Of a stretch of 64,000 nucleotides of DNA, positions 37,697-47,169 are shown in pieces. Source of the stretch: Hymenobacter sp. J193 (lineage in GTDB: Bacteria > Bacteroidota > Bacteroidia > Cytophagales > Hymenobacteraceae). A program made the position numbers and the translations under genes. How positions within the stretch are numbered: position 1 is the stretch's first letter; each line of letters starts with the position of its first letter. A model generated the notes under the pieces. It was not told the DNA's origin. It saw only the letters and a program-made list of their open reading frames with translations, and did no database searches. The DNA is taken from NCBI RefSeq assembly GCF_024700075.1, contig NZ_JAJONE010000001.1, positions 1,488,001 through 1,552,000 of the forward strand. Direction: 5' to 3'.

Positions 37697-40051
37697 CTAG
37701 AAGGGGTAGCCGATGGCCAGGTTGGGCACGAACGACTTGCTGCCGCCCGAGCCGTAGGGAGCCCGCAACGGGTAAGCCACGTCCAGCCGCACCACAATGA
37801 ACTCGATGTCGATACGCAGGCCCACACCGGCGCCCACGGCCAGCTCCTTGAAGAAGGAGCTGAATTGGAACTGCCCATTGCGCCCGTCAGGTGTGGCCCG
37901 CGTTGGGTCGGGGTTCACGAGCCACACGTTGCCGGCATCCACGAACACGGCACCCTTCACGTAGGGAAACAAGTCCTGGCGGTACTCAGCGTTGGCCTCC
38001 ACGCGCACGTCGCCTACCTGGTCGTAGAAGCGGGTTACTTTTTCCGAGGTATTGGTGGGCCGGTAGGTGCCGGGACCCAGTTCCCGGGGCAGGAAGGCCC
38101 GCACGCTGTTGGGGCCGCCCGCGCCGTACTGCTTCAGGTAAGGCAGCACGCGGGAGTTGCCGTAAGGCATGCCCAGGCCCACCAGCAGGCGGGTGGCTAT
38201 TTTGTTGCCGCTTTTGGGGTCGGGGGTGATGCGGTAGTAGTTGCGCACTTCCACATCAAACTTCCCGTACTGCGAAAACTCCTGCCCAAACACTTCCTTC
38301 TGGCCCGCGGCGTTGGGTTTGCCCAGCAGGCTGGCCACAAACCCGGAGGTTTCTACGCCCCCGTTGAAGTAGAACTGGTTGCGGCGCTGCTCATACACCT
38401 GCGTGTTGTAGGTGTACATATAGGAGCTGGCCGGAATGAACTGCTGCCGGAACGAGGCCGCCAGAAACGGCCGATCCTGCAGCAGCTGCCCAAAGGTGGC
38501 CGTGGTATCGGCCAGCCGGATGTACTGCAGGTCAATAGGCTTGAAGTCGTGCTGGTTGGTGATTTTGGTTTTCCAGCTGTAGCCGTAGTTCAGGTTGAAG
38601 AAGTCTTCCCGGAAGAAGTCCTGGCGCGTCACGTACTTGTAGCCGGCCCCGAACACGGTGCGCGGCTGGAAGTCGGATTCCCTGAGCTTGATGTCGAAGG
38701 GGGCAATAAAGCGCGGCACCAGGAGCTGAGCGTTTACGCCCAGCTCGTAGGACGTGAGCCCGAAAACCGGCAGCTTTTCCCCGGTATCGGGGTCGGTGGC
38801 CGCGGCGCCCGTGCGGGTTTCGAAGGCGCCGACCAGGTTCACCAGCAGCTGCTCGGCCCCGCGCAGCGCCGAGCGGTTGCGGTACTGCACCGTGAAGCCG
38901 GGCCCGGTAAAGCCGCTGGTTTTCTTTACCAGCTGCACCTCGGCCCGCAACGACTTCTTCTTGAGCTGGGTCATGCGCACGTAGGCGTTCAGGAAGCCAT
39001 AGCCTAGGGAATCGGGCTTCTGGCGGGTGGGCCGAAACTGGATATCCACGAACTTGAAGGTGCCCAGACTCATCAGGCGGCTCAGCGTCTGGTCGTGGCG
39101 GCGGCGGCGGTACAGGGAGTCGGGGTACAGGAACGTGGCCCCCGTGATGGCGCGGGCCTTGAAGACCTTTTCATCGGGCACGTAGCGGTACTTCTGGTAA
39201 ATGATGGCGTTGTTGCGGGTGGTGGTATCCGTCAGGTCGTAGCGGGTGTTCAGCGTCACGCGGTTGAGCACGTAGGGCTGCACCGCGTTTTCGGGCACCG
39301 AGCCTTTTACCTTAATGAACACGTTCACCTGGTTGTGCTGGGTGCTGTCGACTTCGTAGAGCAGGTAGTCGGGCGAGAAGTAGTAGTACCCGTGCTGCTT
39401 CATCTGGTCGTCGATGCGCGTGCGCTCGGTTATCAGCGTGTTCAGGTTGTACGGGTCGCCCACTTTCAGCAGGCTGGCAGCCTGGGTTTTGCGAATGTCG
39501 CGGTCTACCAGGGTGTCGCGCTCCGGGAAGTGAATTTCCTTGATGGTGTAGGGCCGCTGGATGTTGGCCGTGTAGTCGATGGCCGCCGTGGCGCTCTTGG
39601 CCTTTACCGGGCTCGACACCTGGGGCGCGGCAAAGTAGCCGTTGTTGTAGAGCCGGTTGATCATCAGCCCCTTCACCTTGGTGGTATCTATCTGGCTGAG
39701 CAGCACGGGTGCCTCGCCGTAGCGGTCGGCCAGAAACTTGCCCAGGCCCTTCTTTTTGCCCTGGCCCATGTGCCAGAAGTACAGCTTGGGCCGCAGCCCC
39801 AGAATGGAGGCGTTGGGCTTGGGCCGGATAACCGATTCCAGCTCGGTGGTAATTTCGGCCTCGCGCGGAATGCTGTAGGGTGACTTCAGCTTTACGGTGC
39901 TGCCCGTGTAGAGCTTGTCGCCCTCGGGCACGAAGCGCGTGCCGCTGCACCCAGCCAGCCATAGCCCGGCCAGCAGCAAGCCCAGCCGCAGCCCGGCCCG
40001 CCCGGTACGGGTTGAAGTAATAAGAGCACCCCTCGACTGCATCTGCGTCAT
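37697..40051 (-). CDS. tamL: TamL: BamA/TamA-family outer-membrane lipoprotein
   Basis: About 784 residues from the ATG at 40051 (a TTG at 40072 is an alternative). Lipobox LAGC at the end of a hydrophobic signal distinguishes TamL from TamA. POTRA-like repeats follow (YTIKEIHFPERDTLVDRDIRK, NQVNVFIKVKGSVPENAVQPYVLNRV), then an Omp85 barrel with GGPNSVRAF in loop 6 and ending NLAIGYPF. With TamB it helps insert or transport outer-membrane components. tamB lies 30 bp upstream in the same operon. Confidence 0.92.
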   Translation of the reverse strand: MTQMQSRGALITSTRTGRAGLRLGLLLAGLWLAGCSGTRFVPEGDKLYTGSTVKLKSPYSIPREAEITTELESVIRPKPNASILGLRPKLYFWHMGQGKKKGLGKFLADRYGEAPVLLSQIDTTKVKGLMINRLYNNGYFAAPQVSSPVKAKSATAAIDYTANIQRPYTIKEIHFPERDTLVDRDIRKTQAASLLKVGDPYNLNTLITERTRIDDQMKQHGYYYFSPDYLLYEVDSTQHNQVNVFIKVKGSVPENAVQPYVLNRVTLNTRYDLTDTTTRNNAIIYQKYRYVPDEKVFKARAITGATFLYPDSLYRRRRHDQTLSRLMSLGTFKFVDIQFRPTRQKPDSLGYGFLNAYVRMTQLKKKSLRAEVQLVKKTSGFTGPGFTVQYRNRSALRGAEQLLVNLVGAFETRTGAAATDPDTGEKLPVFGLTSYELGVNAQLLVPRFIAPFDIKLRESDFQPRTVFGAGYKYVTRQDFFREDFFNLNYGYSWKTKITNQHDFKPIDLQYIRLADTTATFGQLLQDRPFLAASFRQQFIPASSYMYTYNTQVYEQRRNQFYFNGGVETSGFVASLLGKPNAAGQKEVFGQEFSQYGKFDVEVRNYYRITPDPKSGNKIATRLLVGLGMPYGNSRVLPYLKQYGAGGPNSVRAFLPRELGPGTYRPTNTSEKVTRFYDQVGDVRVEANAEYRQDLFPYVKGAVFVDAGNVWLVNPDPTRATPDGRNGQFQFSSFFKELAVGAGVGLRIDIEFIVVRLDVAYPLRAPYGSGGSKSFVPNLAIGYPF

Positions 40052-40081
40052 CCGTTCAAAAATCCGTGTCAATCTGTGGTC

Positions 40082-43000
40082 TTAGTTCAGGGCGTTGTTC
40101 TTGAGCGTGTCAGCCTCGGCCTTGCGCTCGTCGCGGCGGGCGCGGCGGTCGGTGCGCACGGCCTCTTTCACTTCCGTTGGTGGCTTCGCGAACAGGTCCT
40201 GCAGGCTGTTGTAGTCACGCTGGAAGATGAGGGCGGCCCCGGTGCGGGCAAACGGCCCGTCGATGTCCTGGTAGGCGTTGTCGCGGAAGGCCCGCAGGCG
40301 CAGGCGCCCATCAGGCAGGATGTTGTATTCGACGCTCACGTTGCCGGCAAACTGGCTGGTGGAGGCACTACCCTGGGAAAGCTGGTTGCCGGAATTGCCA
40401 CCCAGGGGCACATCGGTACCCAGGCGCACCGTCACCCGCTCGTTGAACAGCTGGCGGCGCACGGCCACGTTCAGGTCGGTGCGGTTGGTTTGTTCCCCGC
40501 TGCCTTCTACGGCCGTATAGGAATTCACCCCCAGCTCCAGCCCTACGCCGGCCAGGTACTGCCCGGTGAGGTTGTTGAGCTGGTCGGTGAGCACCTGGCT
40601 GGCCGAGCCCCGCAGCTGATTGCCCACGAAGGTGCCGGGGCCGGAGGTGCTCTGCAGCGGGTTGTCGGCCAGGAAGCGGCCCAGCACCATCAGGGCAAAT
40701 ACCTGCTTGTTCAACTCGTTGGTCTGGCTGGGCTGGCGCAGCTGCTCCAGCTTGGCCCGCACTGGCTCGGCAACGGCACCGGTGGTGGTTTCGGGCAGCC
40801 GGATATCAAAGCCGATGGTAGGCTTGAGCAGCTGGTCGGTCACGTTCAGGTACACCTCGAAGGGCAGGCGGTTGCGGGACAGATTGCTCAAAGTAGCGTC
40901 GCCGTCCAGCTGGTTGGCAATGAGGTCGGCGGCCACGGCCTGCACCTTGTAAATGGCCGACACGTTCACCTGGGCGTTGTACGGGTCACCGGTCCACACC
41001 AGGTAGCTGCCCTGGCCAATGACGAATTTGCGCTCGGCCAGGTCGTAGAGCGACATTTTGTACTGGCCATCCGTCACGTTCAGGCGGCCTACCAGCGTCT
41101 GGGCGCCGCGCTCATCCAGCTTGGCATCCAGCTGCCCCTCGGCCCGCACCCGCAGGTTGTCGCCGGAGGCTTCGTCAATCACCACGGTGAAGGGCGTACG
41201 GTCCGTTACGGTGATGTTGGCCTGCACGTCGTAACCCGTAGCAACCAGGGAAGAGTCGATGTCGGCCACTTCGCGCACCAGGGCCGAGTCCACCTTGGGC
41301 GCGTCCTTGTCCACGAAGATGACGATGCCTTCGCGCTCCACTACCACGGGGTCGTCGGAGGGCACTACCACGGTCAGGTCGGAGCCATCGGCCACGGTGG
41401 CGCGGGTGCGCACCTGCGGCCGGTACAGGAAGCCACTCACCCGCGTGTCGGAGTCTACGAACAGCTTACCGTAGTAGAGCGGGTTGTCGCGCCGAGTGCT
41501 TTGCACGGCCAGGAAGTTGTTGGTCGTGGCCCGCAGGTCAAGGCGGTACTGCCCCACCGCGGCCAGGCTGCGGGCCGGCACGATGTAGCCATCCACAATG
41601 GCTTTTTTGCCCAGGGAGTCGATAATGGCGAAGTTGTCGAAGTGCAGGCCCCGCTCATCCAGCACCAGCTCATCTTCCGAGAGCCGGAAGGGTGCCCCCA
41701 GCTGGGAAAGCGTGAAGCCCGCGTCGCGGAACCGGACGTTGCCGCGCAGCTGCGGGTTGGTGGTAGTGCCCCGGATGGTGAGCGGTCCGCTGAGGGCGCC
41801 CGTCATTTCGCGCAGCTGCCCGGCCGAGAAGGGCTCAATGGTTTTCAGCTGGAGCTGATTGAGGTCCACGTCCAGGGAAATTTCGCCCGAGCCCAGGTAG
41901 TAGCCGGTCGCCAGCACGTCGTTCTGGTCGGGCCCACCCGTGAGCGAGGCCACAATGTCGTAGCGGTTGGCGGTCTGATTCACGGCCTGTAGCGCCACGT
42001 TGCCCAGAATGTACTTGTTATAGGCGAAGTCCGTCAGATCCATATCGGCGGTGAAGGCCTGGCCCGTGCGGCCCAGGTTATACACCACGGCTTCGCCATT
42101 GAGCCGCCCACCCACCAGCGAGTCCTGCAGGCCGGCGGCCCGGCCCAGAGCGTAGAGGTCGAAGTTGCCGATCTGCACCTGCAGCGGGTTGCGGGGACCG
42201 GCCAGGGTTTGCAGCGCCAAAAACCGCTCGGTCTGCCCGTTGCGGGAGAGGCGCACGTTCTGGGCTTCGATGTTACCCGTGGCAGTGGTATAGCGCACGA
42301 AGTTGTTGGGCAGAGCCGACCACTCCTTGCCATCTACCATAATCTGCTGGCCGAAGCTGAACTGGTAAGCGCCGCCGCCATTGAGCACCTGCAATACGCC
42401 CGGCAGATTCAGCCGCTCCACCGAGTCCGACTCGGCAATGCGCACCCGCGTGCCGATCTGGTTGTTGGCAATGCTGCCCACTATCGAAGGGTTCGGAATA
42501 CGCAGTGTGGTATCCTGCCGCACCTGGTCGAGAACCACGGAGTAGTCGAGCTTCTGCGGGTCGGAGCCCACGCGCAGCTTCAGCGAGTCGAAGGTGATGC
42601 CCTGGTAGCGCATGCGGGCCACGTCGGAACGCACTGTGAGTGAGGCCACGCGGCTGTCGTAGGCACCGGTGGCCTGAAAGGGCGTGATGCGCGTGAGGCC
42701 CGGCAGCAGCTTAGGCAGCAGCTTCGTGCCCGACTGCGGCACCGTCACATCGAAGGTGAACTGCCGGGCCGCCGTGCTGGGCCGGTACTGGATGCCGGGC
42801 AGGTCAAAATACCGGTCGATGTGGCCCTGCAGTTCGGTTATCATGTCGCCCAGGCGCGTATTGCCCCGGATGGTAGCCTGCAGGATGCTGGAGGCAAAGT
42901 CTACCTCCGTGCGGCCGGTTTGCTGCAGGAAGCGGGCATTGAGCGTATCCAGCGGAATCAGCTGGTTGTTGAGGTTGATGGCCACGCCGGTGCCCTTCAC

Positions 43001-45355
43001 AGTGCCGTTCAGCGTGTTCAGGTCCGAGCCGCGCAGGTTGGCGTCAAGGTTGCCCTGCACCCGGAGGGAGCCGCCCGAGTAGAAGCCCAGGGCGGTCAGG
43101 TTCAGGCTCTGCACGTTGCCGCTGAAGGCGTACTGCGGGGCGTTGGGGTTACGCAAATCCACGGTGCCTTTGATGGCAAAGGCCGCATTGGCGTCGCCGG
43201 TGCTGCGGGCATCAATGTCGTACTGCTGCCCGCGGATACCCACTTTCGCGTCGATGTTGCTGTAAGTGTAGTTCCCGTAGCGGGCCTTGGTGAGCTTGGC
43301 CGTGAGCTGCCCCTGCATGGTTTCGGGGTCGAAGCCACGCCCGGCGTAGGTGCCGCTGCCCGTGATGGGGCCAATATCGGGCTGGCGCAGCAGCTTGCCC
43401 AGCTGAAAGTTCTGCAGGTTAAACTTCGCGTTGAATGGCTCCCGGCCCACTGGTCCCGGTTTCATGGTAGCGGCAATGGTAGCGCCACCATACGAGGTGT
43501 TGGCCTGCAGGTTCAGGGCCAGGTCGTTGGCCGTGGGACGGCCGCGCACGGTGCCGCTTAGCGTAGCACGGTCCGGCAGGTTGATAACGTCCTCCGGAAT
43601 GAGGCCCGCGGGCAGAATATCATTCAGGTCACGCTTAGAGGTGGTCAGCTGCCGGATGTTCAGGTCGGTGTAGAGGCGGCCGTCGGTGTTCGGCAAGCCC
43701 TGGATGCGGCCCGACCCACGCACGATGGTGTTGCGCAGGCCCACAATTTCCAGATCGTTGAGCGCGAAGTTGTTCAGGCGCCCGTTCACGCGCCCGCTCA
43801 GCAGCACCGACTGGTTGGCCCCGCTGGTAAAGGGCTTTTCGGTGATGAGGTCGGGGGCCAGGTACAGGATGTCGCGGAAGCCCAGGCGCGTATTGCGCAG
43901 GTCGGCTTCCAGGCGCATCTTGCCCACCTGCTTCATGTCCGAGAGCATACCCAGCGAGTCGAACCCGATGGCGAGGGTGCGGCGGATGCGGGTGTGCGGG
44001 GTAATCAGGTCAAGGTCGTCGAGACGGATCTGCACCGAGTCGTACACCACGTTGGCCTGGGCCTTATCCACCCGGAAACCGCTTTGCTCCCGCCCGCGCA
44101 GCAGATCGATGCGGCCGGTGGTGCGGTTTTCGGTGTACACCAGGTTGCGGGTGCGCAAGGCCAACGAATCGAACAGCAGGTGGTTGTAGTCCATAGCCGC
44201 CAGGCGGGTGCGCTGCCGCTTTTCGTCCACGTTGTCGAAGGCAAACCGCAGCCCGCTGATGTCGGACTCCTTGAGGCTCACGCGCCAGGAGGTTGGCGCC
44301 CCGGTGGTCTGCGTCACGGCCGAGTCCAGCTTCTGCACCGTTTCGGCGGGGTTGATGACGCGCTGCGCCACCGGCACGTTCTCATTCTGGGCATAAGCCA
44401 GCTCCGAGTTGCGCAGCGTAAGCGAGTTCAGGTCGATGCGCTGGCGGATGAGGTCGATGTTATCGGCCGTGACTTCGCCCTGCCCGATGCGCGTTTTGAT
44501 GTACTGCCGCGAAGGGTCGTTGCGGTAGTTGAGGGCCACGTTGTCGAGGGTGGCCTTGCCCAGCCCGAAGGTGAGCGTGAGCGGCTCGGCGGGCGTATCC
44601 GGCGGCACTTTGGTTTGGGTGATGTCGAGGGCCGTGTTCTTGAGCGCCGCCGATTCCACCCGGTAGATGCTGCGGTCCACGTCTACTTCATCCATGGCCA
44701 CGGCCAGGTCGCCCACGCGGGTGCGCACGCTCATGCCGTCTACCTGGTCGTTGTAGGTCAGGTAGATATTCTGCAGGTGGGCGTCGCCGATGTCGTACTT
44801 GAAGCCACCCGTGGAGTCGGCCGCCGTGGTGGTCGTGGTGTCGCCGGTGGCAAAGGCGGCCAGGATGTAGTCGAAGTTGTAGACGGAGTCGGGCTCGGTG
44901 CGGCTGAGGTGCACGGTGCCATCCACCAGCTCCACGTTACTCACGTTGATCTGGGATTTGGTCAGCGCCCACAGGTCGATGCCCACCGCCAGCTTGCCTA
45001 CCGAGAGCAGGGTGTCGCCTTTCTGGTCTTCGAGGTACACGCCATCCAGCGCCAGGCCGTGGCGCCAGTCGGTGCGGAACTTGGCAATACGCACCTCCGT
45101 GCCGATCTTATCCTGGAGGTAGCCGGCTGCTTTGCGGGCGGCAAAGTCCTGAACAGAAGGAAACTGCAGGGCCACAATAACCCCAACAACGAGCAGCAGC
45201 ACAAAGGCCAGCAGCCCGAGCACAACGTATAGCGCGCGACGAACGGGAGTAGACAAAGACTTGATAATGCGGAAAGTTGGAAGGGTTTCGGCCTTCCCAA
45301 CGGAATTTTGGCCTTCGGGGTTAGGGTCGGGCTTAAACTCCCTGTTTATCGGCAC
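40082..45355 (-). CDS. tamB: Translocation and assembly module TamB
   Basis: 1,757 residues from a GTG at 45355; no nearer ATG precedes the homology. A cytoplasmic tail of ~40 residues, one transmembrane helix (residues ~42-64), then a very long run of beta-strands forming the periplasm-spanning hydrophobic groove of the AsmA/TamB family. The last ~400 residues are the conserved TamB (DUF490) domain that contacts the Omp85 partner. TamB is thought to bridge inner and outer membranes, carrying phospholipid or helping barrel assembly. Followed directly by tamL. Confidence 0.92.
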   Translation of the reverse strand: MPINREFKPDPNPEGQNSVGKAETLPTFRIIKSLSTPVRRALYVVLGLLAFVLLLVVGVIVALQFPSVQDFAARKAAGYLQDKIGTEVRIAKFRTDWRHGLALDGVYLEDQKGDTLLSVGKLAVGIDLWALTKSQINVSNVELVDGTVHLSRTEPDSVYNFDYILAAFATGDTTTTTAADSTGGFKYDIGDAHLQNIYLTYNDQVDGMSVRTRVGDLAVAMDEVDVDRSIYRVESAALKNTALDITQTKVPPDTPAEPLTLTFGLGKATLDNVALNYRNDPSRQYIKTRIGQGEVTADNIDLIRQRIDLNSLTLRNSELAYAQNENVPVAQRVINPAETVQKLDSAVTQTTGAPTSWRVSLKESDISGLRFAFDNVDEKRQRTRLAAMDYNHLLFDSLALRTRNLVYTENRTTGRIDLLRGREQSGFRVDKAQANVVYDSVQIRLDDLDLITPHTRIRRTLAIGFDSLGMLSDMKQVGKMRLEADLRNTRLGFRDILYLAPDLITEKPFTSGANQSVLLSGRVNGRLNNFALNDLEIVGLRNTIVRGSGRIQGLPNTDGRLYTDLNIRQLTTSKRDLNDILPAGLIPEDVINLPDRATLSGTVRGRPTANDLALNLQANTSYGGATIAATMKPGPVGREPFNAKFNLQNFQLGKLLRQPDIGPITGSGTYAGRGFDPETMQGQLTAKLTKARYGNYTYSNIDAKVGIRGQQYDIDARSTGDANAAFAIKGTVDLRNPNAPQYAFSGNVQSLNLTALGFYSGGSLRVQGNLDANLRGSDLNTLNGTVKGTGVAINLNNQLIPLDTLNARFLQQTGRTEVDFASSILQATIRGNTRLGDMITELQGHIDRYFDLPGIQYRPSTAARQFTFDVTVPQSGTKLLPKLLPGLTRITPFQATGAYDSRVASLTVRSDVARMRYQGITFDSLKLRVGSDPQKLDYSVVLDQVRQDTTLRIPNPSIVGSIANNQIGTRVRIAESDSVERLNLPGVLQVLNGGGAYQFSFGQQIMVDGKEWSALPNNFVRYTTATGNIEAQNVRLSRNGQTERFLALQTLAGPRNPLQVQIGNFDLYALGRAAGLQDSLVGGRLNGEAVVYNLGRTGQAFTADMDLTDFAYNKYILGNVALQAVNQTANRYDIVASLTGGPDQNDVLATGYYLGSGEISLDVDLNQLQLKTIEPFSAGQLREMTGALSGPLTIRGTTTNPQLRGNVRFRDAGFTLSQLGAPFRLSEDELVLDERGLHFDNFAIIDSLGKKAIVDGYIVPARSLAAVGQYRLDLRATTNNFLAVQSTRRDNPLYYGKLFVDSDTRVSGFLYRPQVRTRATVADGSDLTVVVPSDDPVVVEREGIVIFVDKDAPKVDSALVREVADIDSSLVATGYDVQANITVTDRTPFTVVIDEASGDNLRVRAEGQLDAKLDERGAQTLVGRLNVTDGQYKMSLYDLAERKFVIGQGSYLVWTGDPYNAQVNVSAIYKVQAVAADLIANQLDGDATLSNLSRNRLPFEVYLNVTDQLLKPTIGFDIRLPETTTGAVAEPVRAKLEQLRQPSQTNELNKQVFALMVLGRFLADNPLQSTSGPGTFVGNQLRGSASQVLTDQLNNLTGQYLAGVGLELGVNSYTAVEGSGEQTNRTDLNVAVRRQLFNERVTVRLGTDVPLGGNSGNQLSQGSASTSQFAGNVSVEYNILPDGRLRLRAFRDNAYQDIDGPFARTGAALIFQRDYNSLQDLFAKPPTEVKEAVRTDRRARRDERKAEADTLKNNALN

Positions 45356-45666
45356 TCTGAATAAGCCCTTATCCTACCTGCTTCGCTACCCCAATCTTCT
45401 ACCAGGTTGCACTATAGCCAGATGCTGCTTCCAGACTGCTTCTCGACTCCTTCTAGACTGCCTCTAGACTCTGTAGCCTGTGGCTACATAGCAGGCCCTG
45501 GCCTAAATAGGACAGAAATAAGCCCGGCTCTTTGTGCTCTATAAAGCAGCAGCCTGCCGGAACCCTCGCTGGCTTATGCCAGCAAAGATTCCGACAGGCT
45601 GCTACCTTAATATTCCTGGATGCGGCATCCTTCTCCCCGTAGTATGACAGCGTGCTAGACAGGTTG
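45356..45666. other. Gap upstream of tamB with a terminator hairpin
   Basis: Positions 45548-45603 form a bulged hairpin (AGCAGCCTGCCGGAA paired with TTCCGACAGGCTGCT, one mismatch, with an inner GCTGGC-TTAT-GCCAGC stem). It probably terminates the zinc-peptidase transcript. Nearer tamB (45431-45472) is a run of degenerate GACTNCTTCTAGACT-type units. No gene is visible. Confidence 0.65.
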
Positions 45667-46947
45667 CTAGTTCCGGCTCAGCACTTTCTGAGCGTAGCCG
45701 CTCTGGGCCAGGAAGGCGGTGGCATCTTTCAGGTTGAGCATATCGGCTATGGCCTGCTTTTTATCGGCAGCTTGCTGGTAGTAGGCCTCGCAGATCTTGT
45801 AGCCGATGTAGTACCCCAGGTCGCAGGGCCGCTCGGCGGTTTCCTCCTGGGAGTTGGCAATCCAATGGTCCCAGTCCTTGCCGTTCATTTCCTTCTCAAA
45901 CTCCGTCCAGAGCTGCTTCTCGTGGGCGTCGCCGTAGGCAAACAGACGGCCATTGGCGCCTTTCGTGTCGCTTACCAGCCCGGCCAGAAAATCAGCCATG
46001 CCTTCGTTGATGGCCCCGTGCAGCAGCGTGCCGTTGGCACCCAGCTGGATGTTGTGAATCATTTCGTGGACTACCACAATAGGTAGCTCTTCAATGGGCG
46101 CCAAGCGGTTGCGCTGCACCATGTTCAGCTCATTGGTATGCACGCCCGGCCCACCAGCGGCCTGGTCGGTACCCAGCAGCAGGCCTGAGGGGCTTACCGT
46201 ACCGCCAGAGTGGTAGCCGCCAATCAGGAAGTACACGTCGGAAAACGTAGCGGCCGGGTACAGCTCCTTCAGCCGCTGAAAATAGCCCAGTACCCGGGGC
46301 TTAAGGCCCTCCAGTGCCAGCGTAGTGGGCCGGATGGAGGCGTAGAACTGGGGCTTGCGCCGGATGCCCTGCACAAAGCGCGGCACGGTGTAAATGCGGG
46401 AGCTGTAATAGTCCTGCAACCCCACCGAGGCCTTATCGAAGTAGTATTTCTGATAAATCCGGGCGGCGTGGGCCGTATCGCGCTGGGCGCGGTCGTAGGC
46501 CTGCCAGAAGTGGTCGATGTCGGAGGAAACCAGCTTCACATCCTCGGGCCGGCTGATGATGCGGCGGTTGGCGGCGGTGCGGCGGATGAGCTTTTCCCAG
46601 TCGGGCCGCGTGCGCAGCAAGGCCAGGTCGGTGTCGTTGCGCAGGTTGTTGGCGTCGTCGAAGCCGGCTTTGATGGACTGGTTCAGATACTGGTAGGCTT
46701 TGGCCGCGTTGCCCTGCAGGCCGTAGCAGCAGGCTTCGTTGTAGAGGGCTGAGGCCCGCTGGCGGCGCGTGGCGGCTTTCTGGCGGGTGGCCAGGTCGTA
46801 GGTAGCGGCGCTGGCGGGGTACTGCTTGTCGCGGTACTGCTTCTGGGCCACCTCCAGCAGCGAATCGATGGACAACGGGCGCTGAGCCAGGGCGCGGGAA
46901 GAAATAAGGCAGGCAGCGGTAGCCAGGGCGAAGAGAACAGGTTTCAT
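45667..46947 (-). CDS. Secreted HExxH zinc peptidase with TPR-like N-terminal region
   Basis: 426 residues from the ATG at 46947, which starts a signal peptide (MKPVLFALATAACLISSRALAQ). Residues ~25-120 contain TPR-like helices (QKQYRDKQYPASAATYDLA, YNEACCYGLQGNAAKAYQYLNQ). The catalytic zinc site is HEMIH (His 294-His 298) with a distal Glu 315 in NEGMADFLAG, the gluzincin arrangement of DUF2268-like peptidases. Probably a periplasmic or surface peptidase; substrate unknown. Divergent from malQ. Confidence 0.82.
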   Translation of the reverse strand: MKPVLFALATAACLISSRALAQRPLSIDSLLEVAQKQYRDKQYPASAATYDLATRQKAATRRQRASALYNEACCYGLQGNAAKAYQYLNQSIKAGFDDANNLRNDTDLALLRTRPDWEKLIRRTAANRRIISRPEDVKLVSSDIDHFWQAYDRAQRDTAHAARIYQKYYFDKASVGLQDYYSSRIYTVPRFVQGIRRKPQFYASIRPTTLALEGLKPRVLGYFQRLKELYPAATFSDVYFLIGGYHSGGTVSPSGLLLGTDQAAGGPGVHTNELNMVQRNRLAPIEELPIVVVHEMIHNIQLGANGTLLHGAINEGMADFLAGLVSDTKGANGRLFAYGDAHEKQLWTEFEKEMNGKDWDHWIANSQEETAERPCDLGYYIGYKICEAYYQQAADKKQAIADMLNLKDATAFLAQSGYAQKVLSRN

Positions 46948-47105
46948 AGAAGAGCGGAACGGTGAAAGCGCGAAGAATGCCCTAAAGTACTGGCGCCGGT
47001 TGAGGCATTGCAATAAGCTTCACCCGTTTATGTGAGGCTTGCGCCATGGGGCCGGGCTGCGGCGGGCGGTTTTCCCGTATGATGTGGGGTTTTCTCCGGC
47101 CGGGG

Positions 47106-47138
47106 TTGTCATCGGCCTTCCTTCGCCTGTTATCTTTC
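47106..47138 (+). promoter_or_regulatory. Candidate malQ promoter
   Basis: TTG at 47106-47108 (TTG read across 47106-47108), a 22-bp spacer, and TATCTTTC at 47131-47138, one mismatch from TAnnTTTG. It lies 32 bp before the malQ ATG. Confidence 0.4.
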
Positions 47139-47169
47139 GGCCTCATTTCCGGTTTCAGCCGCTTTCCCT

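Noticed and set aside
40076..41992. 638-codon plus-strand frame opposite tamB
   Set aside because: Shadow frame of a well-supported gene, repetitive Val/Gly/His composition.
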